Source: JBKHJZ01 sp046537875 (GTDB lineage Bacteria > Actinomycetota > Acidimicrobiia > Acidimicrobiales > VFJN01). Taken from it: a stretch of DNA of 30,836 bases. Shown here in pieces: positions 8,189 through 16,812 of this stretch; positions within the stretch are counted from its first letter, which is position 1, and each line of letters begins with the position of its first letter. Below the pieces are notes generated by a model. That model made no database searches, was not told the origin of the DNA, and saw only the letters and a list, made by a program, of their open reading frames with translations. The translations under genes and the position numbers were made by a program. The stretch lies in the NCBI GenBank assembly GCA_046537875.1, contig JBKHJZ010000020.1, forward strand, positions 1 to 30,836. Reading direction: 5' to 3'.

Positions 8189-9151
8189 CTACGTGTACCC
8201 GAGCTCGGCCAGCAGCTTGCCCGCCTCACGATCGATGACCTCGAGGGCGACGTCGTCGAGCTTCCCGCGCCAGCGTCCGACCGACCCCGGGTCGGCGGCA
8301 TCGAGGGCGGTGTGGAGCTGCGCGCGCTGATGCAGGTCGGTGACGCCGAGGAAGTCGAGGATCCGGTCACCCTCGCCGTGCGGTGCGGCCTGGAGCGTCT
8401 CGTAGCGCACCTCCATCCACCGTGCCGCATCGATCTCCTGCCCGGCCTCGCGTGCCGCCTGCACGTGGCGGCGCCAGACCCAGATCGCACGGTGGAGATC
8501 GCTCGTCGACTCGAACTCGGCACGGCGCTCGGGCTCGATCCAGAACGGCGCGAACGGACCGTACGGCTGTCCGCCGGGGTCGCGCCGGCGGGTCCATGCG
8601 TAGACCTGTCGTACCCAGGGCTTCTCCAGGTACGAGACCGTGGCGTCCCGACCGTCGCGCACGATGTGGACGAAGCGGGCGTCGGGGAAGGCATCGGCGA
8701 GGGAATGGGCGATGAAGACGTTCTGCGGCGTCTTGTCGGCCAGGCGCAGATCACCGGCCAGGTGGAGACCCAGGAGCATTCCGTACACCGCGCCGTAGGT
8801 GATCTGCGCTCGCCGGGAGTCCCACTCGCCCCGCCAGACGTGCTGGCCCACCGCCTTCATGATGACGGGCTCACGGTGGTAGGAGACCGAGTCGACCGCG
8901 CCGATGCATCCACCGAGGAACGAGGTTCCCGACCGCGGCGAGCCGACCACGAAGATCGGCTGCCTGATCCTCGGCGGGAACGTCGATCGCAACCGCCTCC
9001 ACGTCAAGGGTCGTCGCTTGTCGTAGTCGCGGAGGTCGACGGCGGCGGTCTTCGCCATCCAGACCGGCAGGTTCGCCCACCGCACCACCGGCACGCGGAG
9101 AACCGGCTCCCGCCACTTCCTCTTCTGTCGGCCGCGGTCGAAGCGGTTCAC
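8189..9151 (-). CDS. Sulfotransferase family protein
   Basis: A 320-residue protein with the 5'-phosphosulfate loop FVVGSPRSGTSFLGG at residues 67-81 and the 3'-phosphate site FVHIVRDGRDATVSYLEK in the middle, diagnostic for PAPS-dependent sulfotransferases. The first ~60 basic residues precede the fold. GTG 9151 is chosen because it overlaps the stop of the upstream glycosyltransferase gene (GTGA) and has AGGAGGGG about 10 nt before it; a longer frame exists upstream but lies inside that gene. It is the last gene of the Wzm-Wzt-GT4 operon, which points to sulfation of the exported glycan (inference). It is clearly diverged from the convergent sulfotransferase at 7197-8147 and lacks that protein's Cys cluster, so the two probably act on different positions or sugars. 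Confidence 0.88.
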   Translation of the reverse strand: MNRFDRGRQKRKWREPVLRVPVVRWANLPVWMAKTAAVDLRDYDKRRPLTWRRLRSTFPPRIRQPIFVVGSPRSGTSFLGGCIGAVDSVSYHREPVIMKAVGQHVWRGEWDSRRAQITYGAVYGMLLGLHLAGDLRLADKTPQNVFIAHSLADAFPDARFVHIVRDGRDATVSYLEKPWVRQVYAWTRRRDPGGQPYGPFAPFWIEPERRAEFESTSDLHRAIWVWRRHVQAAREAGQEIDAARWMEVRYETLQAAPHGEGDRILDFLGVTDLHQRAQLHTALDAADPGSVGRWRGKLDDVALEVIDREAGKLLAELGYT

Positions 9152-10383
9152 GCGCCTGCACCCCTCCTGATCTCCGGCCCGCGGGCGCCCGTCGACCCCT
9201 GGACGGGTCCCGGCACGGTCGATGGCGCCGCCCGTCCGCGTGCGTCGAGCTCGGTGACCATACCGTCGATGTCGCCGACGAGGTCGGTCCATGTGTGAAC
9301 GGTCTCGGGAGCGCGTGCGCCGGCCGTCAGTCGATCCAGCATCGGGGCTGCGGTCGCGTCGAGAAGCGCCCGGCTGAGGGCCTCGGGGTCGTCCGGCGGG
9401 ACGAGCAGGCCGTTGGTCCCGTCACGGACCTGGTGGGCGAGGCCGCCGACACGGGAGGCGACGACGGGAAGGCCGGCACCGAACGCCATCTCGACGGCGC
9501 CGCTCTGCGTGGCCGAACGGTACGGAGCGACCACCAGGTCGGTGGTGCCGAACAGACGGGGCAGCTCGTCGTCCGGCACGTAGCCCGCCCGGAACTCGAC
9601 GTGGCGCTCGACCCCGAGCGTGCGTGCCAGCGCCCGGTGGTCCTCGGGCCGATCCCAGAACTCGCCTGCGATCACCAGGTGCACGGGTCGTTCCCGCAGC
9701 ACGCGCGGGAGGGCCCGGAGGAGGACGTCGACCCCCTTGTAGTGGCGGACCAGACCGAAGAACAGCAACCGCACCGTGTCGTCGCGGGGTCGCCGCGCGG
9801 CGAGGACCTCCGGGGAGAACGTATAGGTCGGGTGCGGCGTGACCAGGGTCGGGCGGTCGCCGACCAGGTCTCGTGCGATCCGCGCCTGGCTCTCGGCGTG
9901 CACCACCAGCCCGTCCACCGGTGCCAGGGCGGTGCGCGTGAGCCGGCGGTCGACCGGGGAGCTCTCGTGGGGCAGCACGTTGTGGCAGAGCGCCAGCTGG
10001 ATGGTCGACGGCGAGCGGCGCCGCACCTGCCGCAGGAGCGTGGCGACCATCGGGGCGAAGAAGGGGTGCCACCAGACCACCACCATCGCCCGCGGCGAGG
10101 TGTGGCCGATGAGGCGGGCGCCCCGGCGCCACGTCACGGGGTTGAGGGAGTCCAGGATCCGTTCGGTGCGCGCCACCTTCGGTGACAGCTGGTCGGGGTC
10201 GCGATCGCTCGCGCCCTTGTACAGCCAGCCGGGGTACTGGCGGGTGAAGGTGACGAGCTGGGTGTCGATCCCGGTCTCGGCGGCGGCGTCGGTGAGGAGG
10301 GTGGTGTGGCGTGGGATGCCGCCCCGGAAGGGGTGCGTCGGTCCGACGATGCACCATGGTCCGGTCCGACGTGCGTCGGTCAT
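9148..10383 (-). CDS. Glycosyltransferase family 4 (GT-B fold)
   Basis: A 411-residue GT-B enzyme. The N-terminal acceptor half begins WCIVGPTHPFRGGIPRHTTLL, the usual Gly-rich start of GT4 proteins. The C-terminal half has LLFFGLVRHYKGVDVLL and the nucleotide-sugar motif GAVEMAFGAGLPVVASRVGG, followed by GLLVPPDDPEAL. It transfers a sugar from a nucleotide donor at the cytoplasmic face; the sugar is not predictable. The ATG has GAGGAG 6 nt upstream. The ~30-residue tail (STVPGPVQGSTGARGPE) is low complexity. It lies 29 bp after the Wzt-like gene and overlaps the next sulfotransferase gene by 4 bases, so it belongs to the export operon. Confidence 0.9.
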   Translation of the reverse strand: MTDARRTGPWCIVGPTHPFRGGIPRHTTLLTDAAAETGIDTQLVTFTRQYPGWLYKGASDRDPDQLSPKVARTERILDSLNPVTWRRGARLIGHTSPRAMVVVWWHPFFAPMVATLLRQVRRRSPSTIQLALCHNVLPHESSPVDRRLTRTALAPVDGLVVHAESQARIARDLVGDRPTLVTPHPTYTFSPEVLAARRPRDDTVRLLFFGLVRHYKGVDVLLRALPRVLRERPVHLVIAGEFWDRPEDHRALARTLGVERHVEFRAGYVPDDELPRLFGTTDLVVAPYRSATQSGAVEMAFGAGLPVVASRVGGLAHQVRDGTNGLLVPPDDPEALSRALLDATAAPMLDRLTAGARAPETVHTWTDLVGDIDGMVTELDARGRAAPSTVPGPVQGSTGARGPEIRRGAGA

Positions 10384-10412
10384 GCCCTGCTCCTCGCTCT
10401 GACCGCTGTGGA

Positions 10413-11654
10413 TCACCCGTCGATGGGGGACCCCGACGGGTTGTCGGCCGCCGGGGCGGCGCACCAGGTGCCGTTGAGAGCGACGACGCCTCCCAGCTCG
10501 GCATCGTCGTCGCTGACGACATCCAGGCGCGCCGCCTTGCGCCGAACTGCGTGGGTGCGTTGGCGGTGCTCGTCCTGCAGCTGGACGTTCACGTCGTAGA
10601 CCCCGGCAGCGAGCATGCACCGCGGTATGCGGTACTCGACCGTCCGACGTCCCGCTCCACCGGTGCTGAACCGGTGTGATTGTCCGGCGGCGCGCACGCC
10701 GTCGCTCCGGTAGACGGTGAGCACCAGGCAGACGACCTCGTCCGTCGGAGAGTCGACGTCGATGCTGACCGTCACCGCCTCACCGCTGCGAAGCAGGTCG
10801 ACCGGGTCGTGCTGGTCGTCGAGCAGGGAGACGCCGGCCACCGTGAACCCCGATGTCGTGCCGGGATCGGCGGCAGCCGCTGCTGCCACCTCGGACGTTC
10901 CCTCGTGCGCTCGTCGGTCGTCGCGCACCGAGTCGAGATAGGCGTCCACGACGTCACGGGCGTTGCCCTCCTTGAGGAGGTTCCCGTGATCGAGCCAGGC
11001 CGCCCTGTCGCACATGTTCCGCACGGTGTCGAGCGAGTGGGTGACGATCACCACCGTCCGCCCGCTGGCCCGCAGGTCGGCGAACTTCTCCAGGCAGCGC
11101 TGCTGGAAGCTCTCGTCGCCCACCGCGAGCACCTCGTCCACGAGAAGGATGTCCGGCTCCACGGTGATGGCGATCGAGAAGCCGAGCCGCACGAACATCC
11201 CCGACGAGTAGTTCTTCACGGGCGTGTCGATGAACTGCTCGAGACCCGCGAACTCGACGATGCCGTCGAAGCGGCGATCCACGTCGCGCTTCGACATGCC
11301 GAGGATGCTGCCGTTGAGGTAGACGTTCTCACGGCCGGACAGCTCGGGATGGAACCCGGCCCCGAGCTCGAGCAGCGCCGAGACCCTGCCCCGCATGGTG
11401 ATCTGGCCACGGTTGGGCCGGTAGATGCGGGACATGCACTTGAGGAGCGTGCTCTTGCCGGAGCCGTTGTGGCCGATGATGCCGAAGGTCTCGCCTTCCG
11501 GTACGGCGAACGAGACGCCGTCGAGCGCCCAGAACTCCTCGTAGACCGTGCGCTTGAAGCCGCTGAAGATCGTGGCCTTCAGCGTGGCGTTCTTCTCGTG
11601 GACGAGCCGGAACCGCTTGGCGACGTCGACCACCTCGATGGCGGGCTCGCCCAC
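10413..11654 (-). CDS. wzt: Polysaccharide ABC transporter ATPase with C-terminal substrate-binding domain (Wzt-like)
   Basis: A 413-residue protein. The ATPase domain spans residues ~5-245 with Walker A GHNGSGKST (61-69), signature YSSGMFVRLGFSI (~149-161), Walker B ILLVDEVLAVGDE (169-181) and switch His206. Residues ~265-390 form a beta-rich region (FTVAGVSLLDD, VYRSDGVRAAGQSHRF, GVYDVNVQLQD) resembling the Wzt C-terminal domain, which in O-antigen exporters recognises the finished chain (family knowledge). It should energise export of the glycan built by neighbouring genes. GTG 11654 starts 2 nt after the permease stop, with GAGGAG about 8 nt upstream. The C-terminal domain suggests that chain termination or a terminal modification is read before export (inference). 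The symbol is by family resemblance. Confidence 0.92.
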   Translation of the reverse strand: MGEPAIEVVDVAKRFRLVHEKNATLKATIFSGFKRTVYEEFWALDGVSFAVPEGETFGIIGHNGSGKSTLLKCMSRIYRPNRGQITMRGRVSALLELGAGFHPELSGRENVYLNGSILGMSKRDVDRRFDGIVEFAGLEQFIDTPVKNYSSGMFVRLGFSIAITVEPDILLVDEVLAVGDESFQQRCLEKFADLRASGRTVVIVTHSLDTVRNMCDRAAWLDHGNLLKEGNARDVVDAYLDSVRDDRRAHEGTSEVAAAAAADPGTTSGFTVAGVSLLDDQHDPVDLLRSGEAVTVSIDVDSPTDEVVCLVLTVYRSDGVRAAGQSHRFSTGGAGRRTVEYRIPRCMLAAGVYDVNVQLQDEHRQRTHAVRRKAARLDVVSDDDAELGGVVALNGTWCAAPAADNPSGSPIDG

Positions 11655-11656
11655 GG

Positions 11657-12472
11657 TCAGAGCTCCTCGGCGAGCGCGGGCTCGACGCGTCGGAACATGA
11701 GAGCGCCGATGGTGAGGGAGAGGAGCGCGATGAGGGTCATGGCGAGCCACTGCATCCCGGTCGGGAACCGCAGGTGGTAGAGGACGTCACGGTAGGCGTC
11801 GACGAAGACGGCCATCGGGTTCACGTCGAGGATGATGGTCCGGACGAAGCCGGGCTGATCGTCGAGCAGGCTCGTGGGATACAGGATCGGGGTCGCGTAG
11901 AACCAGACGTTGAGGACGATACCCAGGAAGTGCTGCACGTCCCGGAAGTAGGCGTTGCCTGCCGACAGCAGCAGCCCGATGCCGAACACGAAGATCGTCT
12001 CGACCACCATCAGCGCCATCACGACGGGGATCCAGGGCAGGATCAGGTTCCCCCAGATCAGCAGCACGACCCCGAACACCGCGAGCTCGACGCCGAAGCT
12101 CGCCAGCCAGGCGAGCGTCGACGCCCCGGGCAGCACGGCACGGGGGAAGTAGACCTTCTTGACGAGCCCCTCGTTGCCGACGATCGAGCCGGTCGCGCCG
12201 CTCAGCGAGTTCGTGAGGAAGGTCCACGGCAGCAGCCCGCAGACGAGGAAGAACCCGTACGACCGGAGGCCACTCGGATCGCCGGTGGGCGGTTCCAGGT
12301 TGAAGAAGACGCCGAACACGATCGTGTAGATCGCGATCATGGCCAGCGGGTTGATCACCGACCACAGCCAGCCGAGCACCGAGCGCTTGAACTTGCTGCG
12401 CATCTCGCGCAGGGTCAGGTTCCACAGCAGCTCGGTCGGCAGGTCGCGGCGATCGAGGAGGCGGACGGCCAC
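11657..12472 (-). CDS. wzm: Polysaccharide ABC-2 type transporter permease (Wzm/TagG-like)
   Basis: A 271-residue ABC-2 permease with six predicted membrane helices. Family motifs are LTLREMRSKFKRSVLGWLWSVINPL near the N-terminus (amphipathic helix and first span), KKVYFPRAVLPG in the middle, and NAYFRDVQHFLGIVLNVWF before the last spans. It forms the membrane channel partner of the Wzt-like ATPase directly downstream. GTG 12472 is preceded by TACAGT 6 nt upstream, so this is the first gene of a leaderless four-gene operon: permease, ATPase, glycosyltransferase, sulfotransferase. Length and motif order are normal for Wzm/TagG. Confidence 0.93.
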   Translation of the reverse strand: MAVRLLDRRDLPTELLWNLTLREMRSKFKRSVLGWLWSVINPLAMIAIYTIVFGVFFNLEPPTGDPSGLRSYGFFLVCGLLPWTFLTNSLSGATGSIVGNEGLVKKVYFPRAVLPGASTLAWLASFGVELAVFGVVLLIWGNLILPWIPVVMALMVVETIFVFGIGLLLSAGNAYFRDVQHFLGIVLNVWFYATPILYPTSLLDDQPGFVRTIILDVNPMAVFVDAYRDVLYHLRFPTGMQWLAMTLIALLSLTIGALMFRRVEPALAEEL

Positions 12473-12478
12473 GGAGCG

Positions 12479-12484
12479 ACTGTA
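12479..12484 (-). promoter_or_regulatory. -10 box TACAGT of the ABC-export operon
   Basis: On the minus strand TACAGT ends 6 nt before GTG 12472. The flanking sequence (complement 12470-12488) matches the GT-C promoter region at 1440-1458 at 16 of 19 positions, including TACAGTCGC, hinting at a shared sigma factor or co-regulation. Confidence 0.6.
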
Positions 12485-12639
12485 GTGACGCCGTCCTGGG
12501 CTCGGGCAACCGTCCCCCGCCGGTGAGAGCGGTGACGCCCACGGTGGGTGGCGGGCGCCGCCCGTCCGCCGGTCGGATGTGGGGGTGGCGCCCGTCCGTG
12601 CGGTCGCACGGCGTCGATCCCATCGGACACGATGGGGGC

Positions 12640-13980
12640 GTGCCCCCCGTACCGCGCGTCAGGTTGGTCGTTCTGAACTACAACGGCGGAGATCACGTCC
12701 TCCGGTGCGTCGAGCACCTGGAGCGGCTCCAGTGGCCGGAGGACCGCCTCGAGATCGTCGTCGTCGACAACGCGTCGGTGGACGGCTCCGACCGGGTGCT
12801 GGAGGCCCGTCCCCGGGTCCGGCTCGTCCGCTCCGGGCGGAACATGGGGTTCCCGGGGAACAACCTCGCCCTGCGCGACCTGACGGGCGTCGACTTCGTC
12901 GGCCTGGTCAACAACGATGCGTTCGCCGACCCCGACTACCTGCGGCCTCTCGTCGACGTTCTCAGCAGCGATCCCCGCCTCGGCGCAGCGTGCCCGAAGA
13001 TCCTGCTCGCCCACCGATTCTGCGACCTGCGGGTGGAGGCGGAGACCTGGCGCCCGCCGGGGGACGACCGGGATCTGTCGGTGCGGGTGAGCGGCGTGCG
13101 GGTGGACGGCACCGAGCAGTGGCGCCACACCCTGTTCACCGAGGGCGTCTATGACCCCGAGCGGGGCGGCAGCGACGAACCACGGATGCGATGGCTCGCC
13201 GGCGACGCCCTCCTCCGGGTACCCGTGCAGCCCAGGAGTCCACGGGCGACCGTGGAGGTCAGGCTGGCGACCGAGCGACCCACCACGGTCAAGCTCGATG
13301 GCGGGTCGGATGTGGTCGAGGTGCGCGTCGACGGTGGGCCGCGCTGGATCAGCGTGCCCCTCGGCGGCGATCTCTACGATGTCGTCAACAACGTCGGGTC
13401 CGATCTCGTGAACGCCTCGTGGGGTGGCGACCGCGGCTTCCTCGAGCCGGACATCGGGCAGTTCGACGAGCCCCGGGACGTGTTCGCGTGGTGCGGTGCG
13501 GGTGTGCTGTTCCGCCCCGAGTACCTCCTCGACGTCGGGCTGTTCGACGAGCGGTTCTTCATGTACTACGAGGACACGGACATGGCGTGGCGCGGTCGGG
13601 CCCGGGGCTGGCGCTACCGTTACGTGCCCGATGCCCTGTTGCGGCATCTGCATGCCGCCACGAGCGTCGAGGGATCACCGTTGTTCCACCACTTCGTCGA
13701 GCGGAACCGCCTCGTGATGCTCACCAAGAACGCACCGTTGCCCCTCGCGGCGGGTGCGGTGGCACGGTTCGTGCTCTCGACCGGGTCCTACGCTCGGCGT
13801 GACGTCGTGCGACCCGTGCTCCACGGACGGCGTCCCACGACCGGCCTGGTCAGGGCACGGGTACGCTCGTTCGCAGCGTATGTTCGCATGCTCCCGCGGG
13901 TGCTCCCCGACAGGCGCCGCCTGCGGGCGGGACAGGTCGTTCCCGACGAGGCCATCACCGGTTGGTCGGTCACCCGATGA
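12640..13980 (+). CDS. GT2 family glycosyltransferase with inserted beta-rich domain
   Basis: A 446-residue GT-A enzyme of the rhamnosyltransferase-like type. VRLVVLNYNGGDHVLRCV opens the fold, with VVDNASVDGSD (41-51), the metal motif LVNND (89-93), WCGAGVLFR (284-291) and LFDERFFMYYEDTDMAWRGRARG (301-323) carrying the catalytic acidic pair. Between about residues 125 and 283 sits an extra, mostly beta-strand segment (RATVEVRLATERPTTVKLDG, EVRVDGGPRWISVPL, DVVNNVGSDLVNASWGGDRG), absent from minimal GT2 enzymes. It may bind glycan or acceptor. GTG 12640 is chosen for the correct fold start; a weak CACGAT box ends 6 nt upstream. The longer frame upstream is low-complexity. ATGA overlap with the next glycosyltransferase gene indicates an operon. 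Confidence 0.85.
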   Translation: MPPVPRVRLVVLNYNGGDHVLRCVEHLERLQWPEDRLEIVVVDNASVDGSDRVLEARPRVRLVRSGRNMGFPGNNLALRDLTGVDFVGLVNNDAFADPDYLRPLVDVLSSDPRLGAACPKILLAHRFCDLRVEAETWRPPGDDRDLSVRVSGVRVDGTEQWRHTLFTEGVYDPERGGSDEPRMRWLAGDALLRVPVQPRSPRATVEVRLATERPTTVKLDGGSDVVEVRVDGGPRWISVPLGGDLYDVVNNVGSDLVNASWGGDRGFLEPDIGQFDEPRDVFAWCGAGVLFRPEYLLDVGLFDERFFMYYEDTDMAWRGRARGWRYRYVPDALLRHLHAATSVEGSPLFHHFVERNRLVMLTKNAPLPLAAGAVARFVLSTGSYARRDVVRPVLHGRRPTTGLVRARVRSFAAYVRMLPRVLPDRRRLRAGQVVPDEAITGWSVTR

Positions 13981-15644
13981 GAGCGGCCGTCTACAACCGC
14001 TACTGGTCGACGGGCGGTGGCGCCGAGAAGTACGGCGGGGCCATCGCCCGCTTCCTGACCCGTGGCTTCGACGTCGATCTGCTCTCGCACGACCCGGTCG
14101 ACCTCGACTGGCTGGCGGAGCGCCTGCAGCTCGATCTCTCGGGGGTGCGTGTGCGCGAGCTTCCCGACCGGTCGGGGGCGGCCACGGCGGCGAGCGCCGA
14201 CTACGACCTGTTCGCCAACGTCTCCTTCATGAGCGCCGACCGGGCGGCGTCACGGCGCAGCCTCTACGTCGTGCACTTCCCGACCCCGACGGTCGCACGG
14301 CTCCCACCTCACACGCGGTTCCTCGTCGACCACCTGGGCGGGATCCGCAGCTCGATGATGGCCCACATGGAGTGGGGAACCGGCTTCTACCACCGGGAGT
14401 CGGGCCGTCGCGCACCGATCTGGACGAACGGTGAGGGGCACCTCCGGTTCACGACGCCCCCCGGCCAGGGTCTGGCCCTGGAGATCATCTTCGGCTACCA
14501 CCGGCCCCCGTCGCTTCCGCCGGCCGAGGTGACGATCGAGGTCGCGGGGCGCACCGCCGCCACGTTCCGTCTCGGCGCACGCCGCTCCCGCCTGCACGGT
14601 TTCCGCGGTCGGCCGGTGCGGGTCCCGGTGTGCAGCCAGGCAGAGCGCGAGCCCGTCGACGTGCGGATCCTGTCGGACACGTTCGTCCCCGCCGAGGTGG
14701 ACGGGTCGGCCGACAGGCGCACCCTCGGCGTGCCGCTGCTGGGGATGCACATCGGCCTCGGGTCGGCCGCACGTCTCGCGAGGCTGTTCCCGGTGCTGCT
14801 CACCCCGCCGGTCCGCAGCGACTGGCACACGAGCTACGGCGCGCTGGTCGCGAACTCACGGTTCACGCAGGACTGGATCGAGCGGTGGTGGGACGCGGAG
14901 AGCGAGGTGCTCCACCCGCCGGTGACCATGCAGACCCCGGGTGAGAAGCGGCCCACCATCCTGAACGTCGGGCGGTTCTTCCCCGGCGACCACGGCCACT
15001 CCAAGAAGCAGCTCGAGATGGTGCGGGCGTTCCGGACCCTGTGCGACCGGGGGGTCGAGGGGTGGACGCTCCACCTCGCAGGTGGTTGCTCGGCCGACGG
15101 TGAGTCGTACGTGCGGCGCGTGCGCGACGCGGCACGCGGCTACCCGGTCGAGGTGCACGTCAACGTGCCCGGCGCCGAGCTGAGGCGGCTGTACGCGTCG
15201 GCCAGCATCTACTGGCACGCCTCGGGGCTGGGCGAGAGCGTCACCCGCCACCCCGACCGGTTCGAGCACTTCGGCATCACGACCGCCGAGGCCATGTCGG
15301 CCGGGGCGGTTCCGGTCGTGATCGGCATGGCCGGGCAGCGCGAGACCGTCCGCCACGGCGTCGACGGGTTCCACTTCCGGAGCCTCGGGGGCCTCACCGG
15401 CCTGACGCAGATGCTGATCGACGACGAATCCCTGCGCGCCCAGTGCTCGCGGTCGGCGAGCGCCCGGGCCCGGGAGTTCGCCATCGACGCGTTCGAGGAG
15501 CGCCTCGGCGACCTGGTGGAGCGGATCATGATGCTGCCGGACCGCACGGCCGAGGAGGGAGGCGCCCGGCTCGACGGAGACGGCAGCACCAGCGCTCCCC
15601 GCATCCCCGCCGCCGGCACGCCGGGGGTGCTGCAGGACACATGA
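13977..15644 (+). CDS. GT4-like glycosyltransferase with inserted beta-rich domain
   Basis: A 555-residue GT-B enzyme. AVYNRYWSTGGGAEKYGG is the N-terminal loop, and VANSRFTQDWIERWW (291-305) leads into the C-terminal half with ILNVGRFF, KQLEMVRAF, EHFGITTAEAMSAGAVPVV and GMAGQRETVRHGVDGFHF, the usual donor-binding motif. Residues ~128-265 are an insertion rich in beta strands (LRFTTPPGQGLALEII, AEVTIEVAGRTAATFRLG, ILSDTFVPAEVDGSADRRTLGV) that splits the N-terminal half and resembles a carbohydrate-binding jelly roll. The ATG lies in an ATGA overlap with the preceding GT2 gene, and the same arrangement links it to the next gene. The Gly/Ala/Pro-rich C-terminal ~30 residues look disordered. 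It probably extends the same chain as its partners; the sugar is unknown. Confidence 0.85.
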   Translation: MRAAVYNRYWSTGGGAEKYGGAIARFLTRGFDVDLLSHDPVDLDWLAERLQLDLSGVRVRELPDRSGAATAASADYDLFANVSFMSADRAASRRSLYVVHFPTPTVARLPPHTRFLVDHLGGIRSSMMAHMEWGTGFYHRESGRRAPIWTNGEGHLRFTTPPGQGLALEIIFGYHRPPSLPPAEVTIEVAGRTAATFRLGARRSRLHGFRGRPVRVPVCSQAEREPVDVRILSDTFVPAEVDGSADRRTLGVPLLGMHIGLGSAARLARLFPVLLTPPVRSDWHTSYGALVANSRFTQDWIERWWDAESEVLHPPVTMQTPGEKRPTILNVGRFFPGDHGHSKKQLEMVRAFRTLCDRGVEGWTLHLAGGCSADGESYVRRVRDAARGYPVEVHVNVPGAELRRLYASASIYWHASGLGESVTRHPDRFEHFGITTAEAMSAGAVPVVIGMAGQRETVRHGVDGFHFRSLGGLTGLTQMLIDDESLRAQCSRSASARAREFAIDAFEERLGDLVERIMMLPDRTAEEGGARLDGDGSTSAPRIPAAGTPGVLQDT

Positions 15645-16759
15645 AGCTCATCATCCAGATCCCGTGCCTCAACGAAGAGGCCCATCTACCGGCCACGCTG
15701 GCCGACCTGCCCCGCGACGTGCCGGGCTTCGACGCCGTCGAATGGCTGGTGATCGACGACGGTTCCACCGACGGCACGGTCCGCACGGCACGCGAGCACG
15801 GCGTCGACCACATCGTGAAGCTCACGAACAACAAGGGGCTCGCCACCGCGTTCCAGGCCGGGCTGGATGCAGCGCTCAAGTTGGGCGCCGACGTGATCGT
15901 CAACACCGACGCCGACAACCAGTACGCGGCGTCCGACATCGCATCGCTGGTCGCCCCCATCGTCGCCGGCCACGCCGACATGGTCGTCGGCGACCGACAG
16001 GTCACGACGGTCGAGCACTTCTCGCGCACGAAGAAGTGCCTGCAGCGTCTCGGCAGCTCGGTGGTGCGGCAGGCGTCGGGCACCAGCGTGCCCGACGCGA
16101 CATCGGGTTTCCGGGCCTACAACCGCGAGGCGGCGCTGGGGTTGACCGTCGTCTCGAAGTTCACCTACACGCTCGAGTCGCTGATCCAGGCGGGCAAGAG
16201 CGCGGTCGCGGTCGGCCACGTGCCGGTCGCCACCAACCAGCAGCGGCGCGAGTCACGGCTGTTCCGCTCGATGTGGGCGTACGTCCGGCGCAACGTGGTG
16301 GCGATCTTCCGCATCTACACGAGCTACGAGCCGCTCAGCGTCTTCTCGCTGCTGGCTTCGCTGGTGCTTCTCGGCGCGCTCGCGGCCTGGAGCCCGTTCC
16401 TGTGGGACTGGCTGGTGCACGGCGACCGCTCCGGTCACCTCCAGTCGGTGATCCTCGGCGGCGTGCTGTTCATGGCCGCCCTGCAGATCTTCGCGCTCGG
16501 CATCCTCGCCGACGCCATCGCCGCGCACCGTGCGGTGTCGCAACGCACGCTCGAACGCGTGCGCCGGCTGGAGCTGCGCATGGGCGTCGAACCGACGCAC
16601 TACATGCCCGGCCGCGAAGGGGGCACCACCCCACCGGTCGACTCGAGCGCTGAGGACGAGGGGGCCGCTACTGCGACCGGGGGGTCCTCGTCGGCCGCGC
16701 CTGCGGAGTCGTCTCGGGAGCGGGCGCCCCGAGAACCAGCGCCCGACCTCAGGGTCTGA
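15641..16759 (+). CDS. GT2 glycosyltransferase, polyprenyl-phosphate sugar synthase-like with two TM helices
   Basis: A 372-residue protein. IIQIPCLNEEAHLPATL opens a GT-A fold, with VIDDGSTDGT (38-46) and NTDADNQY (88-95) for nucleotide and metal binding, and DATSGFRAYNREAA and TYTLESLIQAG in the acceptor part. This matches the DPM1/polyprenyl-phosphate sugar transferase subgroup. Two membrane helices follow at ~232-252 and ~268-290, then a charged, Ser/Ala-rich tail (~315-372). It could make a polyprenyl-phosphate-linked sugar, the donor type used by GT-C enzymes such as that at 1554 (inference). The ATG overlaps the previous stop (ATGA), making it the third gene of the operon starting at 12640. 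Confidence 0.87.
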   Translation: MKLIIQIPCLNEEAHLPATLADLPRDVPGFDAVEWLVIDDGSTDGTVRTAREHGVDHIVKLTNNKGLATAFQAGLDAALKLGADVIVNTDADNQYAASDIASLVAPIVAGHADMVVGDRQVTTVEHFSRTKKCLQRLGSSVVRQASGTSVPDATSGFRAYNREAALGLTVVSKFTYTLESLIQAGKSAVAVGHVPVATNQQRRESRLFRSMWAYVRRNVVAIFRIYTSYEPLSVFSLLASLVLLGALAAWSPFLWDWLVHGDRSGHLQSVILGGVLFMAALQIFALGILADAIAAHRAVSQRTLERVRRLELRMGVEPTHYMPGREGGTTPPVDSSAEDEGAATATGGSSSAAPAESSRERAPREPAPDLRV

Positions 16760-16797
16760 CCCCCGTCGCTCCCGGCGACCGTGGGGGGCCACATAGC

Positions 16798-16803
16798 TAG
16801 ACT
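16798..16803 (+). promoter_or_regulatory. -10 box TAGACT
   Basis: TAGACT ends 9 nt before ATG 16813, within the 53-bp gap after the GT operon, so the fusion gene has its own near-leaderless promoter. Confidence 0.55.
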
Positions 16804-16812
16804 CCCGCGCTC

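Noticed and set aside
12523..12639. Earlier GTG start (12523) for the GT2 gene
   Set aside because: The extra 39 residues are low-complexity and the GT-A fold begins directly after GTG 12640.
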